From Thermogemmatispora sp. (GTDB lineage: Bacteria; Chloroflexota; Ktedonobacteria; Ktedonobacterales; Ktedonobacteraceae): a DNA stretch of 64,000 nucleotides. The position numbers and the translations under genes are program-made. The notes beneath the pieces are model-generated. The model searched no databases. It was not told the origin of the DNA and saw nothing but the letters and a program-made list of their open reading frames with translations. Location: positions 1-64,000 of the forward strand of contig NZ_JADGIA010000002.1 in NCBI RefSeq assembly GCF_019683635.1. The letters run 5' to 3'. Positions 1 to 9,732 of the stretch are shown one piece after another (the stretch's first letter is position 1; every line of letters starts with the position of its first letter).

Positions 1-96
1 TCTGGCTAGCGCTCGCGCTTCCTGGCCCGCCGACCCTCTGAAACACGCTGCTCGCTTTCTCCGCGCAGAAATGGCCCAATGTCAGCAGATTGACGA

Positions 97-408
97 TCAG
101 CGGCTATGCTTCAGCTCAACCAGGCAGACGGTGCGTTCTGGGGAGCCATCCCGGCTGTAGAAGATGATGCCATCGCAGCGACGATCGCCGTCTCTAATGC
201 CCAGGCTGCGGAGCAGCTCACGAGCCTGCTCGCTCCCGTCATCGAGCTGGAAACAGAGAATGACCTCGCCGGCGTAAGGATCGTCCAGATGGCCAAGATG
301 CGCCTTCGCCTTCTGATTTTTAGGAGCGATAATGACCTTATCTCCCTTTTCGCCATTGATGCATTTTGAAGAGGTCGCGCCGATCAGCAGCAGACGTGTG
401 AACGGCAT
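97..408 (-). CDS. Small protein with PD-(D/E)XK-like motif (CDGIIFYSRDGSPERTVCLVELK); possibly truncated or frameshifted
   Basis: 103-aa ORF 40 bp downstream of the ATPase gene on the same strand; D...x(n)...VELK resembles a PD-(D/E)XK core; stops abruptly after VELKHSR. Confidence 0.5.
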   Translation of the reverse strand: MPFTRLLLIGATSSKCINGEKGDKVIIAPKNQKAKAHLGHLDDPYAGEVILCFQLDDGSEQARELLRSLGIRDGDRRCDGIIFYSRDGSPERTVCLVELKHSR

Positions 409-448
409 AGCTGCTCAGCTTCCTTCCTAAAGGGCGATCGCCCTCACC

Positions 449-1921
449 TTAATCGGCCAGTTCGAAGTGGATGCGCTCGACGAGGCGCGTCACTTCGCTA
501 AAAGTGCGCCAGTGGATAATGCCCTCTTCATCGAGGATATTGACAGCCTCGCCATCGTCGCGGATGTGGTAGACGGCAACCTGCTTCTGAGCGAGAAAGG
601 CCTCTTTGCGCTGAAGGAAAAAGAGCGAGGCCAGCTCATCGTGCCGCTCCTGCGGGTGTCTGGCGGCGGCCAGCAGGTTGATCAAGTGATCAATCATATA
701 AGTGCTGTGGGTGGTCATCATGATATGCAGGCCGGCATTCACCAGCATAGCCAGTAGCTCGATCATTTTGACCTGAGCTTCCGGGTGGAGGTTCATTTCC
801 GGCTCATCGATGACGAGCAGCTCGCCCGGGCGGGCCAGATAGCGCAGATAGAGGGCCAGCGAGGAAAGCTCTTTCACCATCGAGGAGGAGACGGATAATT
901 CCAGCTCTGTTCGGGTCGTAGGCTCTGGAGAGGCGGCCATTGGTGTAGGGCAAAACAGAATCTCGCGCGCCGTTCCAGCTTCGGCGGGGGTAAAGTCGAG
1001 CGTTCCCTCCAGAATCTCCTCTTGCAGAAGAGCGCCCAGCTCCACATAAGGGCTGCGACTGGCTGCAGCCTGGTTCTGTACCTGGCTCGGGCTCAGGCTA
1101 CTCTGGCGATGGAAGCGCCAGACGATCTCGACAAAGTCGGCGATGGGCACAGGCACGAGACGCGGTGATTGCTCTGAGAGGGCTGTCAGCAAGCGCTCCA
1201 ACAAACCTCTGGTATCGGTTGTCCGGTGGCCTCGTTTGTTTCTCACTGAAGGAGGTAAAGAGATAAAGCGCTCGTAGATAATGCTGCTGCGCTCGGTCGG
1301 GAAATAGCTGATATTGCGCCAGAAAGCCTGGAGGATCTCGCGGAAGACGATGCCATTGACAAAGCCCGCGATTTCTCGACGGGGAAGGCGTTCGCTCACA
1401 TTCTGGCCTGGGTAGAAATAGAGGCGGGCCTCCCCACTCTCCTTCAAGGCTTTCAAAGGGGCATCCTCCTTGTCTCCCCCGATATAGTCGCTGACACTGG
1501 CCTGGAGCAGCCGTCGGAGGAGCTCCGGCTTAAACGCTGCGATATCGATGCTCAGAGTCAGCTCCTCGAAGCGCGCGTGGTCGCTGCCCAAGAACAGCGG
1601 CAGCCATTCCCGTACGCCCAGGAGCAGGTCATTGAGGAAATGCTCGGCGTGCTCCTCGGCGAAGTCCAGCAGGTCAAGGAACCCGCTGCTCTGCTCGGCA
1701 ACGCGTCGTACCAGCTGATCAAGGGGACGATACTTCTGGCGCGTCTGCCCACTCAAGTAGGCGCTGAGGTAGCGGCTCCAGCTATAGTGCCCGAGGGAGC
1801 CTGCGATCGTATAGGCCAGCCAGGTTTTGCCCGTATTGTTCTTCCCAACAAAGACCGTCAGGGGCTTCATGACGATCTCGGCCCGTCGCAATGGGCCGAG
1901 GTTACAAACAGTGATCTGCAT
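449..1921 (-). CDS. AAA/ABC-type ATPase of the OLD/RecF-like group
   Basis: Walker A VFVGKNNTGKTWLAY, Walker B LLVIDEPEMNLHPEAQ, H-loop MMTTHSTYMIDHL. Confidence 0.85.
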   Translation of the reverse strand: MQITVCNLGPLRRAEIVMKPLTVFVGKNNTGKTWLAYTIAGSLGHYSWSRYLSAYLSGQTRQKYRPLDQLVRRVAEQSSGFLDLLDFAEEHAEHFLNDLLLGVREWLPLFLGSDHARFEELTLSIDIAAFKPELLRRLLQASVSDYIGGDKEDAPLKALKESGEARLYFYPGQNVSERLPRREIAGFVNGIVFREILQAFWRNISYFPTERSSIIYERFISLPPSVRNKRGHRTTDTRGLLERLLTALSEQSPRLVPVPIADFVEIVWRFHRQSSLSPSQVQNQAAASRSPYVELGALLQEEILEGTLDFTPAEAGTAREILFCPTPMAASPEPTTRTELELSVSSSMVKELSSLALYLRYLARPGELLVIDEPEMNLHPEAQVKMIELLAMLVNAGLHIMMTTHSTYMIDHLINLLAAARHPQERHDELASLFFLQRKEAFLAQKQVAVYHIRDDGEAVNILDEEGIIHWRTFSEVTRLVERIHFELAD

Positions 1922-2041
1922 CGCCTTCCTCCTCGAACGCCCTTCTGGTCCTATGAGGAATTATAACACAAAGCAAGCTCCCTCTGCACCAAGCGTGCGC
2001 TATTTTAGCGATCGATCGCGATCTGGGAGAGAAAGGAAGCG

Positions 2042-2626
2042 CTAGCTACCTTCTGCTGGACTCTGATGCTGGCGCTCTGGCTGCTGGTTGTTTTGATAAA
2101 CCTCGGGCTTCAAGACGCCGACGTAGGGCAGATTGCGATAGCGTTGGGCATAATCGAGACCATAGCCGACCACAAACAGGTTGGGGATGCGAAACCCGAT
2201 ATAGGCCAGTTCCAGGGGCTTAGCGCGTTCGCGCTCCTTATATAGCAAGGTACAGACGCGCAAGCTCAGCGGGTGCCGCTGGCGCAGGAGATCCAGCATA
2301 TAATGCAGCGTCAGGCCGCTATCCACAATATCCTCGACGATCAGCACATGCTTCTGATCGATTGGCCCCTCCAGATCCTTGAGAATGCGCACCACGCCAC
2401 TTGACTGGGTGGCATTGCCGTAGCTAGAGACGGCCATATAGTCGATTTCGTGCAGCATATCAATCGCGCGCGAGAGATCAGCGATGAAGGGAATGGCCCC
2501 CTTCAGAATCCCCAGGAGCAGCAGGTTCTTGCCCTGGTAATCCTGGGTGATCTGGTGCCCCAGTTCCTTGACCTTGGCCTTGATCTGCTCCTGTGTAACG
2601 AGAATCTCTTCAATATCCTCGTGCAT
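2042..2626 (-). CDS. hpt: Hypoxanthine phosphoribosyltransferase
   Basis: PRPP motif VLIVEDIVDSGLTLHYML; typical length and C-terminal region. Confidence 0.9.
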   Translation of the reverse strand: MHEDIEEILVTQEQIKAKVKELGHQITQDYQGKNLLLLGILKGAIPFIADLSRAIDMLHEIDYMAVSSYGNATQSSGVVRILKDLEGPIDQKHVLIVEDIVDSGLTLHYMLDLLRQRHPLSLRVCTLLYKERERAKPLELAYIGFRIPNLFVVGYGLDYAQRYRNLPYVGVLKPEVYQNNQQPERQHQSPAEGS

Positions 2627-2671
2627 AGTTTCCCCTTCCCGAAGAGTAGCAATGAAAAAGTGCCGCTTGCT

Positions 2672-4159
2672 CTAGCGGCTGATGCTGAGCTGAACAATGC
2701 GGCGGGTAGTACGGCTGAGGCGAACGGACTCAGCCAGGCAGAGGCCAGCGATCCAGATGCAGCGCGAGCCGGCGAAGAAGAGCGGGAGGGTATCCCGTTC
2801 TGAGCGCGGGACGTGGGCATCGACGAGCACATCCTGGACCTTACGGCTCTGCTGCATGCCCAGTGGCTGAATGCGATCGCCCGCCCGGCGCGTGCGCACC
2901 TGCAACAGCGGGCCAGCGGCTTCACCATCGATATATACAACATAGCGCGTCCGTGGCAGAAGGTGCCAGACCGCCTCCCAGTCTTCACGCGCCAGAGCCT
3001 CCAGGGCTGCCTGCTCGACATCAGGAGCCAGGAGCGTTGCCCGAGCGCGCCAGGGGGTGCCAGGAACCTGGCCTTCCCCGGGGACAGGCAAGAGGAGCGC
3101 CTCATCATCTAAAGCCGTGTCCCGCGTCTGTCGATTCTGAGGGCTGTGGAAGAGACGTAGCGTTGACCCACTTACCTGCAGCTGAAGCCGACCAGGGAGA
3201 TCTAACGAGCGCTCCGCCCGTGAGCGCTGCGCCTGCTGCAGGAAGGCCTCTAGCAGAGTATAGTGACGCGGCTCTAACGGAGACTGGCCTCCGCAGAGCA
3301 AAGCCGTGGCGCGGCGTAGCAGGTGTCGCTGCAAACTAAGCGGCTGTGCGAGCAACGCCGGTAGGGTTATGACTACCTCCTCTGCACTGGTGCTGGTTAC
3401 CACCGCTGACCAACTCTGCGAGACGCAACTTTCTATCCATTCCAGGTCGACGCGCAAGACCTCGGCACTGCGACGCAGCGTTTCGCGAATGCCCGGATTG
3501 AGCTGCTCAAGGAGTGGCAGCAGCTCGTGGCGCACACGATTACGCAAGAATCGCGGGTCGCGATTGCTCTCGTCTTCCAGGGGCTTGAGGCCCTGCTGCT
3601 GACAGTAAGCGAGAATCTCCGCCCGGCTCACTTCCAGTAAGGGACGGATAATATCCTGTTGACGCGGAGCCATGCCGACCAGGCCCGCCAGGCCACTGCC
3701 GCGCAGGAGGTGGAGCAGAATCGTCTCCACCTGATCATCGGCCTGATGGGCGACGGCAATGAGGCGCCCCCGGGCTACATCGCGCAGAAAAGCATAACGA
3801 GCCAGACGAGCGGCCTCCTCCAGGGAGCGTTTCTCACGTCGCGCCAGCGCCGGGACATCCACGCTGCCGATGGTGAGAGGAATGCCCCAGGCTGAAACCA
3901 GACGGGCAACATGGAGAGCATCCCGCTCGCTCGCCTGGCCGCGCAGGCGATGGTTCAGGTGAGCGGCAAACAGGCGCACCGTGGGAAAGGGCCTACCCTC
4001 GCCACAGAGCGAGCGCAGCAGGTGGAGCAGACAGAGCGAATCAGCTCCGCCCGAGACAGCAACGACAATCTCACTCTGTGGAGGAAGCAGGCCATGACGA
4101 GCAATGTAGGCGGCCACCCTGGCCGTGAGCCACTCACTGCTGGCTGGCGCGGATACCAC
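2672..4159 (-). CDS. tilS: tRNA(Ile)-lysidine synthetase
   Basis: PP-loop VVAVSGGADSLCLLHLL; HHADDQVET-like AHQADDQVETILLHLLRGSGLAGLVGM; RNRVRHELLPLLE; adjacent to hpt. Confidence 0.92.
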   Translation of the reverse strand: MVSAPASSEWLTARVAAYIARHGLLPPQSEIVVAVSGGADSLCLLHLLRSLCGEGRPFPTVRLFAAHLNHRLRGQASERDALHVARLVSAWGIPLTIGSVDVPALARREKRSLEEAARLARYAFLRDVARGRLIAVAHQADDQVETILLHLLRGSGLAGLVGMAPRQQDIIRPLLEVSRAEILAYCQQQGLKPLEDESNRDPRFLRNRVRHELLPLLEQLNPGIRETLRRSAEVLRVDLEWIESCVSQSWSAVVTSTSAEEVVITLPALLAQPLSLQRHLLRRATALLCGGQSPLEPRHYTLLEAFLQQAQRSRAERSLDLPGRLQLQVSGSTLRLFHSPQNRQTRDTALDDEALLLPVPGEGQVPGTPWRARATLLAPDVEQAALEALAREDWEAVWHLLPRTRYVVYIDGEAAGPLLQVRTRRAGDRIQPLGMQQSRKVQDVLVDAHVPRSERDTLPLFFAGSRCIWIAGLCLAESVRLSRTTRRIVQLSISR

Positions 4160-4288
4160 GTCCCACCTCCGCCGTCTATGGATAATCGCATGCTCATGTG
4201 ATAGGATATATACGCAAATTATATAACATTGACTGCCAGACTGTGGCTGTGTGGCAATTCATTCGGGATACATCTCGGGAAAAGAGCT

Positions 4289-4792
4289 ATGGCGATTCGC
4301 AAGATCATTACGGCTGAAAACCCCATCTTGAGGCAAAAGGCCAAGAAGGTGCATCGCTTTGATGCCTCCATGAAGCGGCTGGTGGAGGACATGTTTGACA
4401 CCATGCACGCCGCGCATGGGGTTGGCCTGGCCGCTCCCCAGATCGGCTTGTCGATCCGCGTCTTCGTCGCAGAGTACGAGGACCACAAAGTGGCGGTTTT
4501 CAATCCAGAGATCATCAGAGCCGAGGGGGAGACGCTGGGAACCGAGGGGTGCCTCAGCATTCCGGGTTATGTAGGAGATAACATCAGGCGAGCCGAAAAG
4601 GTGGTAGTCAGAGGCCAGAACGTCGAGGGCAAACCGATCAAGGTTCATGCCGAGGGCTGGTTTGCCCGTATTCTGCAGCACGAGATTGACCACCTGGATG
4701 GCATCCTCTTTTTGGATCGCCTCGATCGCCCTGAAGACCTGCGTCCAGCGCGCGAAGGGGAGATCGAAGAGCCGGAACCAGAGGTAGTCTAA
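4289..4792 (+). CDS. def: Peptide deformylase
   Basis: GVGLAAPQIG, EGCLSIPGY and QHEIDHLDGILF motifs; the 4229 ORF start is upstream of the likely ATG at 4289. Confidence 0.93.
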   Translation: MAIRKIITAENPILRQKAKKVHRFDASMKRLVEDMFDTMHAAHGVGLAAPQIGLSIRVFVAEYEDHKVAVFNPEIIRAEGETLGTEGCLSIPGYVGDNIRRAEKVVVRGQNVEGKPIKVHAEGWFARILQHEIDHLDGILFLDRLDRPEDLRPAREGEIEEPEPEVV

Positions 4793-4940
4793 GGCCGACG
4801 AGAGGACCTGCACCAGCAGGGGCATAATGTCGATGCTGGCGCGGGTCCTCCTTGTTATTACTCCTTGCGCTCGTCCAAGGCAGAGCTGCCGGCTTATATG
4901 GTGCGTATGGTGCAATCCGGGCTGGCTGAACCACTGTCGA

Positions 4941-5339
4941 CTAGCCCTGTCGTTGCTGCTTGCGTAACATAGGCATCGGCTGCTGGCCTAGAAGGCGTTC
5001 GCACTCACGACAGATGTAGAAGCCTTCTTCTCGCCAGCGCAGCTCGCTCAAGCGATAGTACAGATAGCAGATGCCGCAACGCGTGCTATCGGGCAGGCTG
5101 GCTATCTGCCGGTCTCGCTCAAACAGGGCGCGTAGCTCCGCAATGAGGCCGTTGAGGTCAAACGAACCAGCAGATCCGCGTCCACTGGCGCTCTGTGACA
5201 CTGACGCTGGTGTAGCGCCATTCGTCGTGCGCCCTTCACGCCGATGTGAAAAAGAGCTGCCGCTGGCCGAAGCGCCGTTGCCTGAGCCTGGTATTGGATG
5301 GCTGCTCACTGCCAGTATTCTCCCCCTTTGTGCCGGCAA
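4941..5339 (-). CDS. Hypothetical protein with CxxC...CxxC zinc-ribbon-like motif
   Basis: CGICYLYYRLSELRWREEGFYICRECERLLG. Confidence 0.5.
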   Translation of the reverse strand: MPAQRGRILAVSSHPIPGSGNGASASGSSFSHRREGRTTNGATPASVSQSASGRGSAGSFDLNGLIAELRALFERDRQIASLPDSTRCGICYLYYRLSELRWREEGFYICRECERLLGQQPMPMLRKQQRQG

Positions 5340-5796
5340 TGCAAGACCAACTATTATCTGTCAATTATATACCTCGTCGAAGCTCTTCGTCTAGGGCCGC
5401 TGCCACGCGAGAGTTGCGCTCTGATGGGGCGCTGGACCAGCATACCGCTCTTCCTCGCTTCGCTCTATACCTCTCAGGTGCTTTGCTTCCTCCTCGCCAG
5501 ACCTTTACCGTCCTCTTATAGAATGAGGATCTCCTTCAGCAAGTATTAGCTCTATCCCTTTGTGTCCCTTTGCCTATCTATCTTGTATAATGCTCCTAAG
5601 AAAGATCCCGGCTGCCAAGAAGCAGGCAGCCAGAGCGTTCTATCTATAGAGAAGGCGCGGTCCCTCTGCTTAAAGGCACAAAGGGAAGGGTTGGCCCTGG
5701 ACCGTGCAGGAAGACAAAAAATCGAGAGCCATGCATATCTCTGTGCTATGATAGACCTTGTTATGGCAGTGCGATGATATTCAACTTGGGGACAGG

Positions 5797-7749
5797 ATGC
5801 CTGCTATGAATTGCTATGCAACTATCTCTGCCGGACCCAGCGGCAGCCACCCGCGGGAGAGGAAGGCCAACTCACGAGGGTTACCTTCTCTGCTCGTTGT
5901 TATGTTCTGCTTCATCTGTGGGCCTGTGCTCCTGCTAACAGCCCTGGAGGGGCCGGCAGCGCGTGCCGATGGCGTGCCAGGGGGCAATGTCCAGGACCCC
6001 GTGGTGAGAGCGGTAGATATTGCCCGGCCTGCCGTCGTGCGCATCGTCACCCAAATAAACGGACGGCTCACGGTACAATTCTCTGGTGGGCGCAGTGTGA
6101 CCTTTCCACTCGATGGAGGCAGCTATGGCCTGGCTGCCCTTGGAACAGGGACCTTTATCAGCGCCCACGGCGATATACTCACAGCTGATCATGTAGTTAA
6201 TCCTCCCCATAACGATGAACTCAATGCTGTGCTAATCAAGGCGGCGGCCCCCGATGTGGCAACCTACTACAACAGCACGCTGGCGCGCGGCAATCAGCTC
6301 AGCGCTGATCAGATGGAGCAAGCCTTGCTCAGTGGCCAATTCCCCTCTACGCCTAGCTATGATCCTCCAGTCAGTGCTGTTTACCTCAGCACTGACTACA
6401 GCGGCCCGTTGAGTGCGACCCGTTTACGCGATGTGCCGGACGCCTATTTTGCCCGCGTTGACCGTGTTGAGCAAGAAAGCCCGCCGGATCAGAAGGACGT
6501 CGCCATCATCCACGTGAATATGGAGGATACCCCAAGTGTCCAACTCGGTGACTCCTCGGCTGTCCAGGTCCAGGACAACCTGACCATTATCGGTTTTCCG
6601 GGCAATGCCGATGTCAGTATGCGTCCGACGGACTTTCTGACTTCATCGGTGAATCGCATCTTTGTCAGCTCGATCAAGACAACCGACAGTGGGGCGCAGG
6701 TCATCCAGGTAGGGGGCAATGTAGAGCAAGGCGACAGCGGTGGGCCGGCCCTCGATAGTCGAGGCCAGGTGGTGGGTATTGTCAGCTTTGGCACTCCTGG
6801 AGGAACCAGCTTTCTGCAGGCCAGCAATAGCGCGCGGGCTTTGATCCAGAACCTCCAGCTGAATACCGCGCCGGGACCGTTCCAGACTGCCTGGAGCCAG
6901 GCCTTCAACGATTATGCCTCCACTGCTCCTGGCCATTGGCATCGCGCGGCTCAGGAATTTGCCACACTGGCTGCTCGCTACCCTGCTTTCAAAGCCGTGA
7001 CACCCTATCTGGACTATGCCAGACAGCAGGCTGCTCATGAGCAGCTATCGACGACTGCAAGCCAGGGGCAGGGTGCGCCCCTGCTCCTCATAGTAGCTGG
7101 GGGCTTGGGAGCTGTAGTCATAGTGGCGCTGCTTGTGGGGGCCGTCTTCCAGCTCAGACGCCGGAGACGGTCAGCGGGCATCTCCCCAGTCGTGAACGCC
7201 GCGAGCAGCCAGAGCTATCCCTATAGAGCGGCCCAGGGTCAGGGCACGCCGCCGGCCTGGCCATCGGCTCCTGCTCTCTATCCCTCGATGCCAGCTGGAG
7301 CGCAGCCTCCACAAGCCCCAGCTAGGACCCCGGTCCCCACGGGACCATCTGCTGCTCCCGGCTCTCAAGCCTCGTGGCCGGCGGGTCCTGGCAGCCAGCC
7401 CCCTGGGCTTTCCCCGTCTGCTGCACTGCCGTCTGTCTCCGGGCCAGCGTCACAGCTCCCACCAGCTGCAAAAGTGGCGGCCTCCTCTTATCCCTCGCCA
7501 GAGCCGGAGGATGAGAACACCCTGGTACCGTTCGGCGGCCCTCCACGAGACGCCGGCGTCAGGGGACAGCCGCGGCTGTCCCCGGGAGGCCAGGCTGCTC
7601 CTCCATCAATAGCCACAGGGAGCCAGTCGCCTACAGAGCAGCTGCGTCCCTGGCCCTGTGGTCACCTGAATCGCCCCCACGCACGCTACTGCAGTACCTG
7701 TGGAGAGCCGGCACCGCCGCCACCAACAGTGCGCCGGATCGAGCAGTGA
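5797..7749 (+). CDS. Trypsin-like serine protease with TM helix, Pro-rich linker and C-terminal zinc ribbon
   Basis: GDSGGPALDSRGQVVGIVSFG; GTGTFISAHGDILTADHVV; TM segment LLLIVAGGLGAVVIVALLVGAVF; C-terminal CGHLNRPHARYCSTCGEPAP; start codon ambiguous (5758 TTG, 5797 or 5806 ATG). Confidence 0.82.
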   Translation: MPAMNCYATISAGPSGSHPRERKANSRGLPSLLVVMFCFICGPVLLLTALEGPAARADGVPGGNVQDPVVRAVDIARPAVVRIVTQINGRLTVQFSGGRSVTFPLDGGSYGLAALGTGTFISAHGDILTADHVVNPPHNDELNAVLIKAAAPDVATYYNSTLARGNQLSADQMEQALLSGQFPSTPSYDPPVSAVYLSTDYSGPLSATRLRDVPDAYFARVDRVEQESPPDQKDVAIIHVNMEDTPSVQLGDSSAVQVQDNLTIIGFPGNADVSMRPTDFLTSSVNRIFVSSIKTTDSGAQVIQVGGNVEQGDSGGPALDSRGQVVGIVSFGTPGGTSFLQASNSARALIQNLQLNTAPGPFQTAWSQAFNDYASTAPGHWHRAAQEFATLAARYPAFKAVTPYLDYARQQAAHEQLSTTASQGQGAPLLLIVAGGLGAVVIVALLVGAVFQLRRRRRSAGISPVVNAASSQSYPYRAAQGQGTPPAWPSAPALYPSMPAGAQPPQAPARTPVPTGPSAAPGSQASWPAGPGSQPPGLSPSAALPSVSGPASQLPPAAKVAASSYPSPEPEDENTLVPFGGPPRDAGVRGQPRLSPGGQAAPPSIATGSQSPTEQLRPWPCGHLNRPHARYCSTCGEPAPPPPTVRRIEQ

Positions 7750-7810
7750 GGCAATTGACAAGACAAGCAACCGGGAGATGAAAGAGGGCCAACTCACAAA
7801 ACAAAAAGAA

Positions 7811-7845
7811 CAAGGGCACTCCCCTCGCTGGGGGAGTGCCTCTAT
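7811..7845. terminator. Hairpin between convergent genes, probable bidirectional terminator
   Basis: ggcactcccc(7815-7824)-tcgctg-ggggagtgcc(7831-7840); A-rich on the left, T-containing on the right. Confidence 0.65.
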
Positions 7846-7977
7846 TGTTGCCTCTCTTGCGCCATCGATCAGCGCCAAGGCCAGGTAAGCCAGAGCTAGC
7901 AGGCTCCTTCCTGGGAGGACTCGAAGCTCTGGACGCGCCGCAAGCGAGGCTTGATCTATCCAGATCTCCGCAGCTGT

Positions 7978-8751
7978 CTAGGCTCCCATAATATGGTAGC
8001 CAGCGTCCACGAAGAGCACCTCGCCCGTGATCCCTCGTGCCAGCGGGCTGCAGAGGAAGAGCGAGGCATCGCCGATCTCGCTCTGTTCAATATTACGGTG
8101 TAGCGGAGCCACCTCCGTCATATGATCGCGCATCGTCGTAAAACCAGGGACACCGCGCGCAGCCAGAGTATTCACGGGTCCTGGCGAGACGGCGTTGACG
8201 CGGATATTGTAAGCGCCAAGCTCATAAGCCAGGTAGCGCACGCTACACTCCAGAGCCGCTTTCGCCACGGCCATCACATTGTACTTGGGCATCACTCGCT
8301 CACTGGCAATGTAGGTAGCCGTCAGAATGCTTCCGCCGCCGCGCGCCTGCATCAGAGGCACTGCGCGCCGGGCCATAGCCACTAGCGAATAGGCGCTGAT
8401 ATCCAGAGCAGTCAAAAAGCCCTGACGGCTGGTCTGCCAGAAGGGATTGTCCATATCCTCCTTGGGGGCAAAAGCGATTGAATGGATCAAAATATCGAGA
8501 CCGCCGTCAAAGACTTCCGCCGCCTTAGCAAAAGCGGCATCGAGCTGCTCATCGCTCTGCACATCGCAGGGGATCAGCGGCGTACCTGGCACCTTCTCGG
8601 CCAGCTCCCGCACAAACTTTTCCATGCGCTCCTGATAGGTCAAAGCCAGTCGGGCGCCCTCAGCAGCCAGAGCCTGAGCGATGGCCCAGGCGATCGAGCG
8701 GTGATTGGCCACACCGAAAATAAGCGCGTTCTTTCCTTCCAAGAGAGGCAT
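7978..8751 (-). CDS. fabI: Enoyl-ACP reductase (NADH), FabI type
   Basis: MPLLEGKNALIFGVANHRSIAWAIAQALAAEGARLALTYQ; SDR fold typical of FabI. Confidence 0.92.
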   Translation of the reverse strand: MPLLEGKNALIFGVANHRSIAWAIAQALAAEGARLALTYQERMEKFVRELAEKVPGTPLIPCDVQSDEQLDAAFAKAAEVFDGGLDILIHSIAFAPKEDMDNPFWQTSRQGFLTALDISAYSLVAMARRAVPLMQARGGGSILTATYIASERVMPKYNVMAVAKAALECSVRYLAYELGAYNIRVNAVSPGPVNTLAARGVPGFTTMRDHMTEVAPLHRNIEQSEIGDASLFLCSPLARGITGEVLFVDAGYHIMGA

Positions 8752-8843
8752 AAGGTCTTACTCCTTCCTTATGGGTAGGGACTCACCCACAGTATGAGCT
8801 ATGTACCAAGGATAATAGCGGCAGAGAGATGAAACCTCTTCGG

Positions 8844-9215
8844 TCAGGAAGAAGAGGTCTGCTCAACAGGATAGCCGGAAAGCAGCCAGCCATGCATGCC
8901 AGAAGCCAGATTATAGACCTGCTGGAAACCGAGCAGGGAAGCGATCTCTGCGGCGATGGCGCTGCGCTGGCCAACGGCGCAGACGAAGATCACCTCCTCC
9001 GAGGGGGAAAGAGGCAGTTCCCGCAGGGCCTGGCCGAACGCATAGATACCACTGAGAGGGAGAAGCGTGGCACCGGGGATATGGCCCTGCTGCCACTCAG
9101 TAGGCCAGCGCACATCGATCACGCGGGCGCCGCGCGCCATCAGCTCTTTGGCCTCCGCGGGGCCGATCGTCTGATAGGGCTGAGAGGCCGCCATTTCATA
9201 CTCGTCAGCGGACAT
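8844..9215 (-). CDS. Rhodanese-like domain protein
   Basis: ARVIDVRWPTEWQQGHIPGA; active-site region VIFVCAVGQRSAIAAEIASLLGFQQVYNLASGMHGW. Confidence 0.85.
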   Translation of the reverse strand: MSADEYEMAASQPYQTIGPAEAKELMARGARVIDVRWPTEWQQGHIPGATLLPLSGIYAFGQALRELPLSPSEEVIFVCAVGQRSAIAAEIASLLGFQQVYNLASGMHGWLLSGYPVEQTSSS

Positions 9216-9474
9216 TGTACTGCTCCTTTTCTCGCTGATCAGCTTCGTACTGCTCCAGCCAGATCTGGCCCAGCGTCGTCTGACTAATCATATACTCATC
9301 TCCCACAAAGGTCATCGTCAGCAGCCCCTGATCCTCCATCTCACGGAAATCGTCCGTTACCAAGAAATACCTGCGCAGCATGCGAGAGAGGTCGCTTTCT
9401 GGCAGATGCTTCCAGATGCGTAGCTCGCGCAGGATGGCGGCGTATTTCTCGCTGCTATCATCGATAGCCCGCAT
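9205..9474 (-). CDS. Conserved hypothetical protein, overlaps the rhodanese gene start by 11 bp
   Basis: ORF 9205-9558; likely ATG at 9474 (MRAIDDSSEKYAAILRELRIWKHLPESDL); ATG of the downstream gene lies inside its 3' end, suggesting coupling. Confidence 0.55.
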   Translation of the reverse strand: MRAIDDSSEKYAAILRELRIWKHLPESDLSRMLRRYFLVTDDFREMEDQGLLTMTFVGDEYMISQTTLGQIWLEQYEADQREKEQYNVR

Positions 9475-9732
9475 ACTGCTTGCTCCTTCCTGCTGGCTGG
9501 GGCGCTCCACACTGTCCGTCCGGGCTAGTGGCAGCGGGAGCCGACGCGGTTTATCCACCCTCCACTACGCGTGGAGGGCCTTCGGCGTTGCGGAACAGCA
9601 GAGCGACCTGCTTCCGAGGAGAGTGTAGCAAATGCGGGGGCGAGTCGCAAGCCTCGACGTTGAGGAGCAACTATGCTATAAAAAAACAGCATAGCGAGCC
9701 TCACTCACAGCCCTTACAAGGAGAAGCAACTC

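Noticed and set aside
106-757. Forward-strand ORFs 106-369 and 467-757 over the ATPase/PD-ExK region
   Set aside because: Shadow ORFs antisense to a clearly coding reverse-strand gene; no recognisable motifs.
2503-3108. 201-aa reverse ORF overlapping hpt/tilS
   Set aside because: Out-of-frame overlap of two well-supported genes; composition typical of high-GC spurious ORFs.
4259-4915. 218-aa reverse ORF opposite def
   Set aside because: Antisense to a textbook peptide deformylase; no family motifs.
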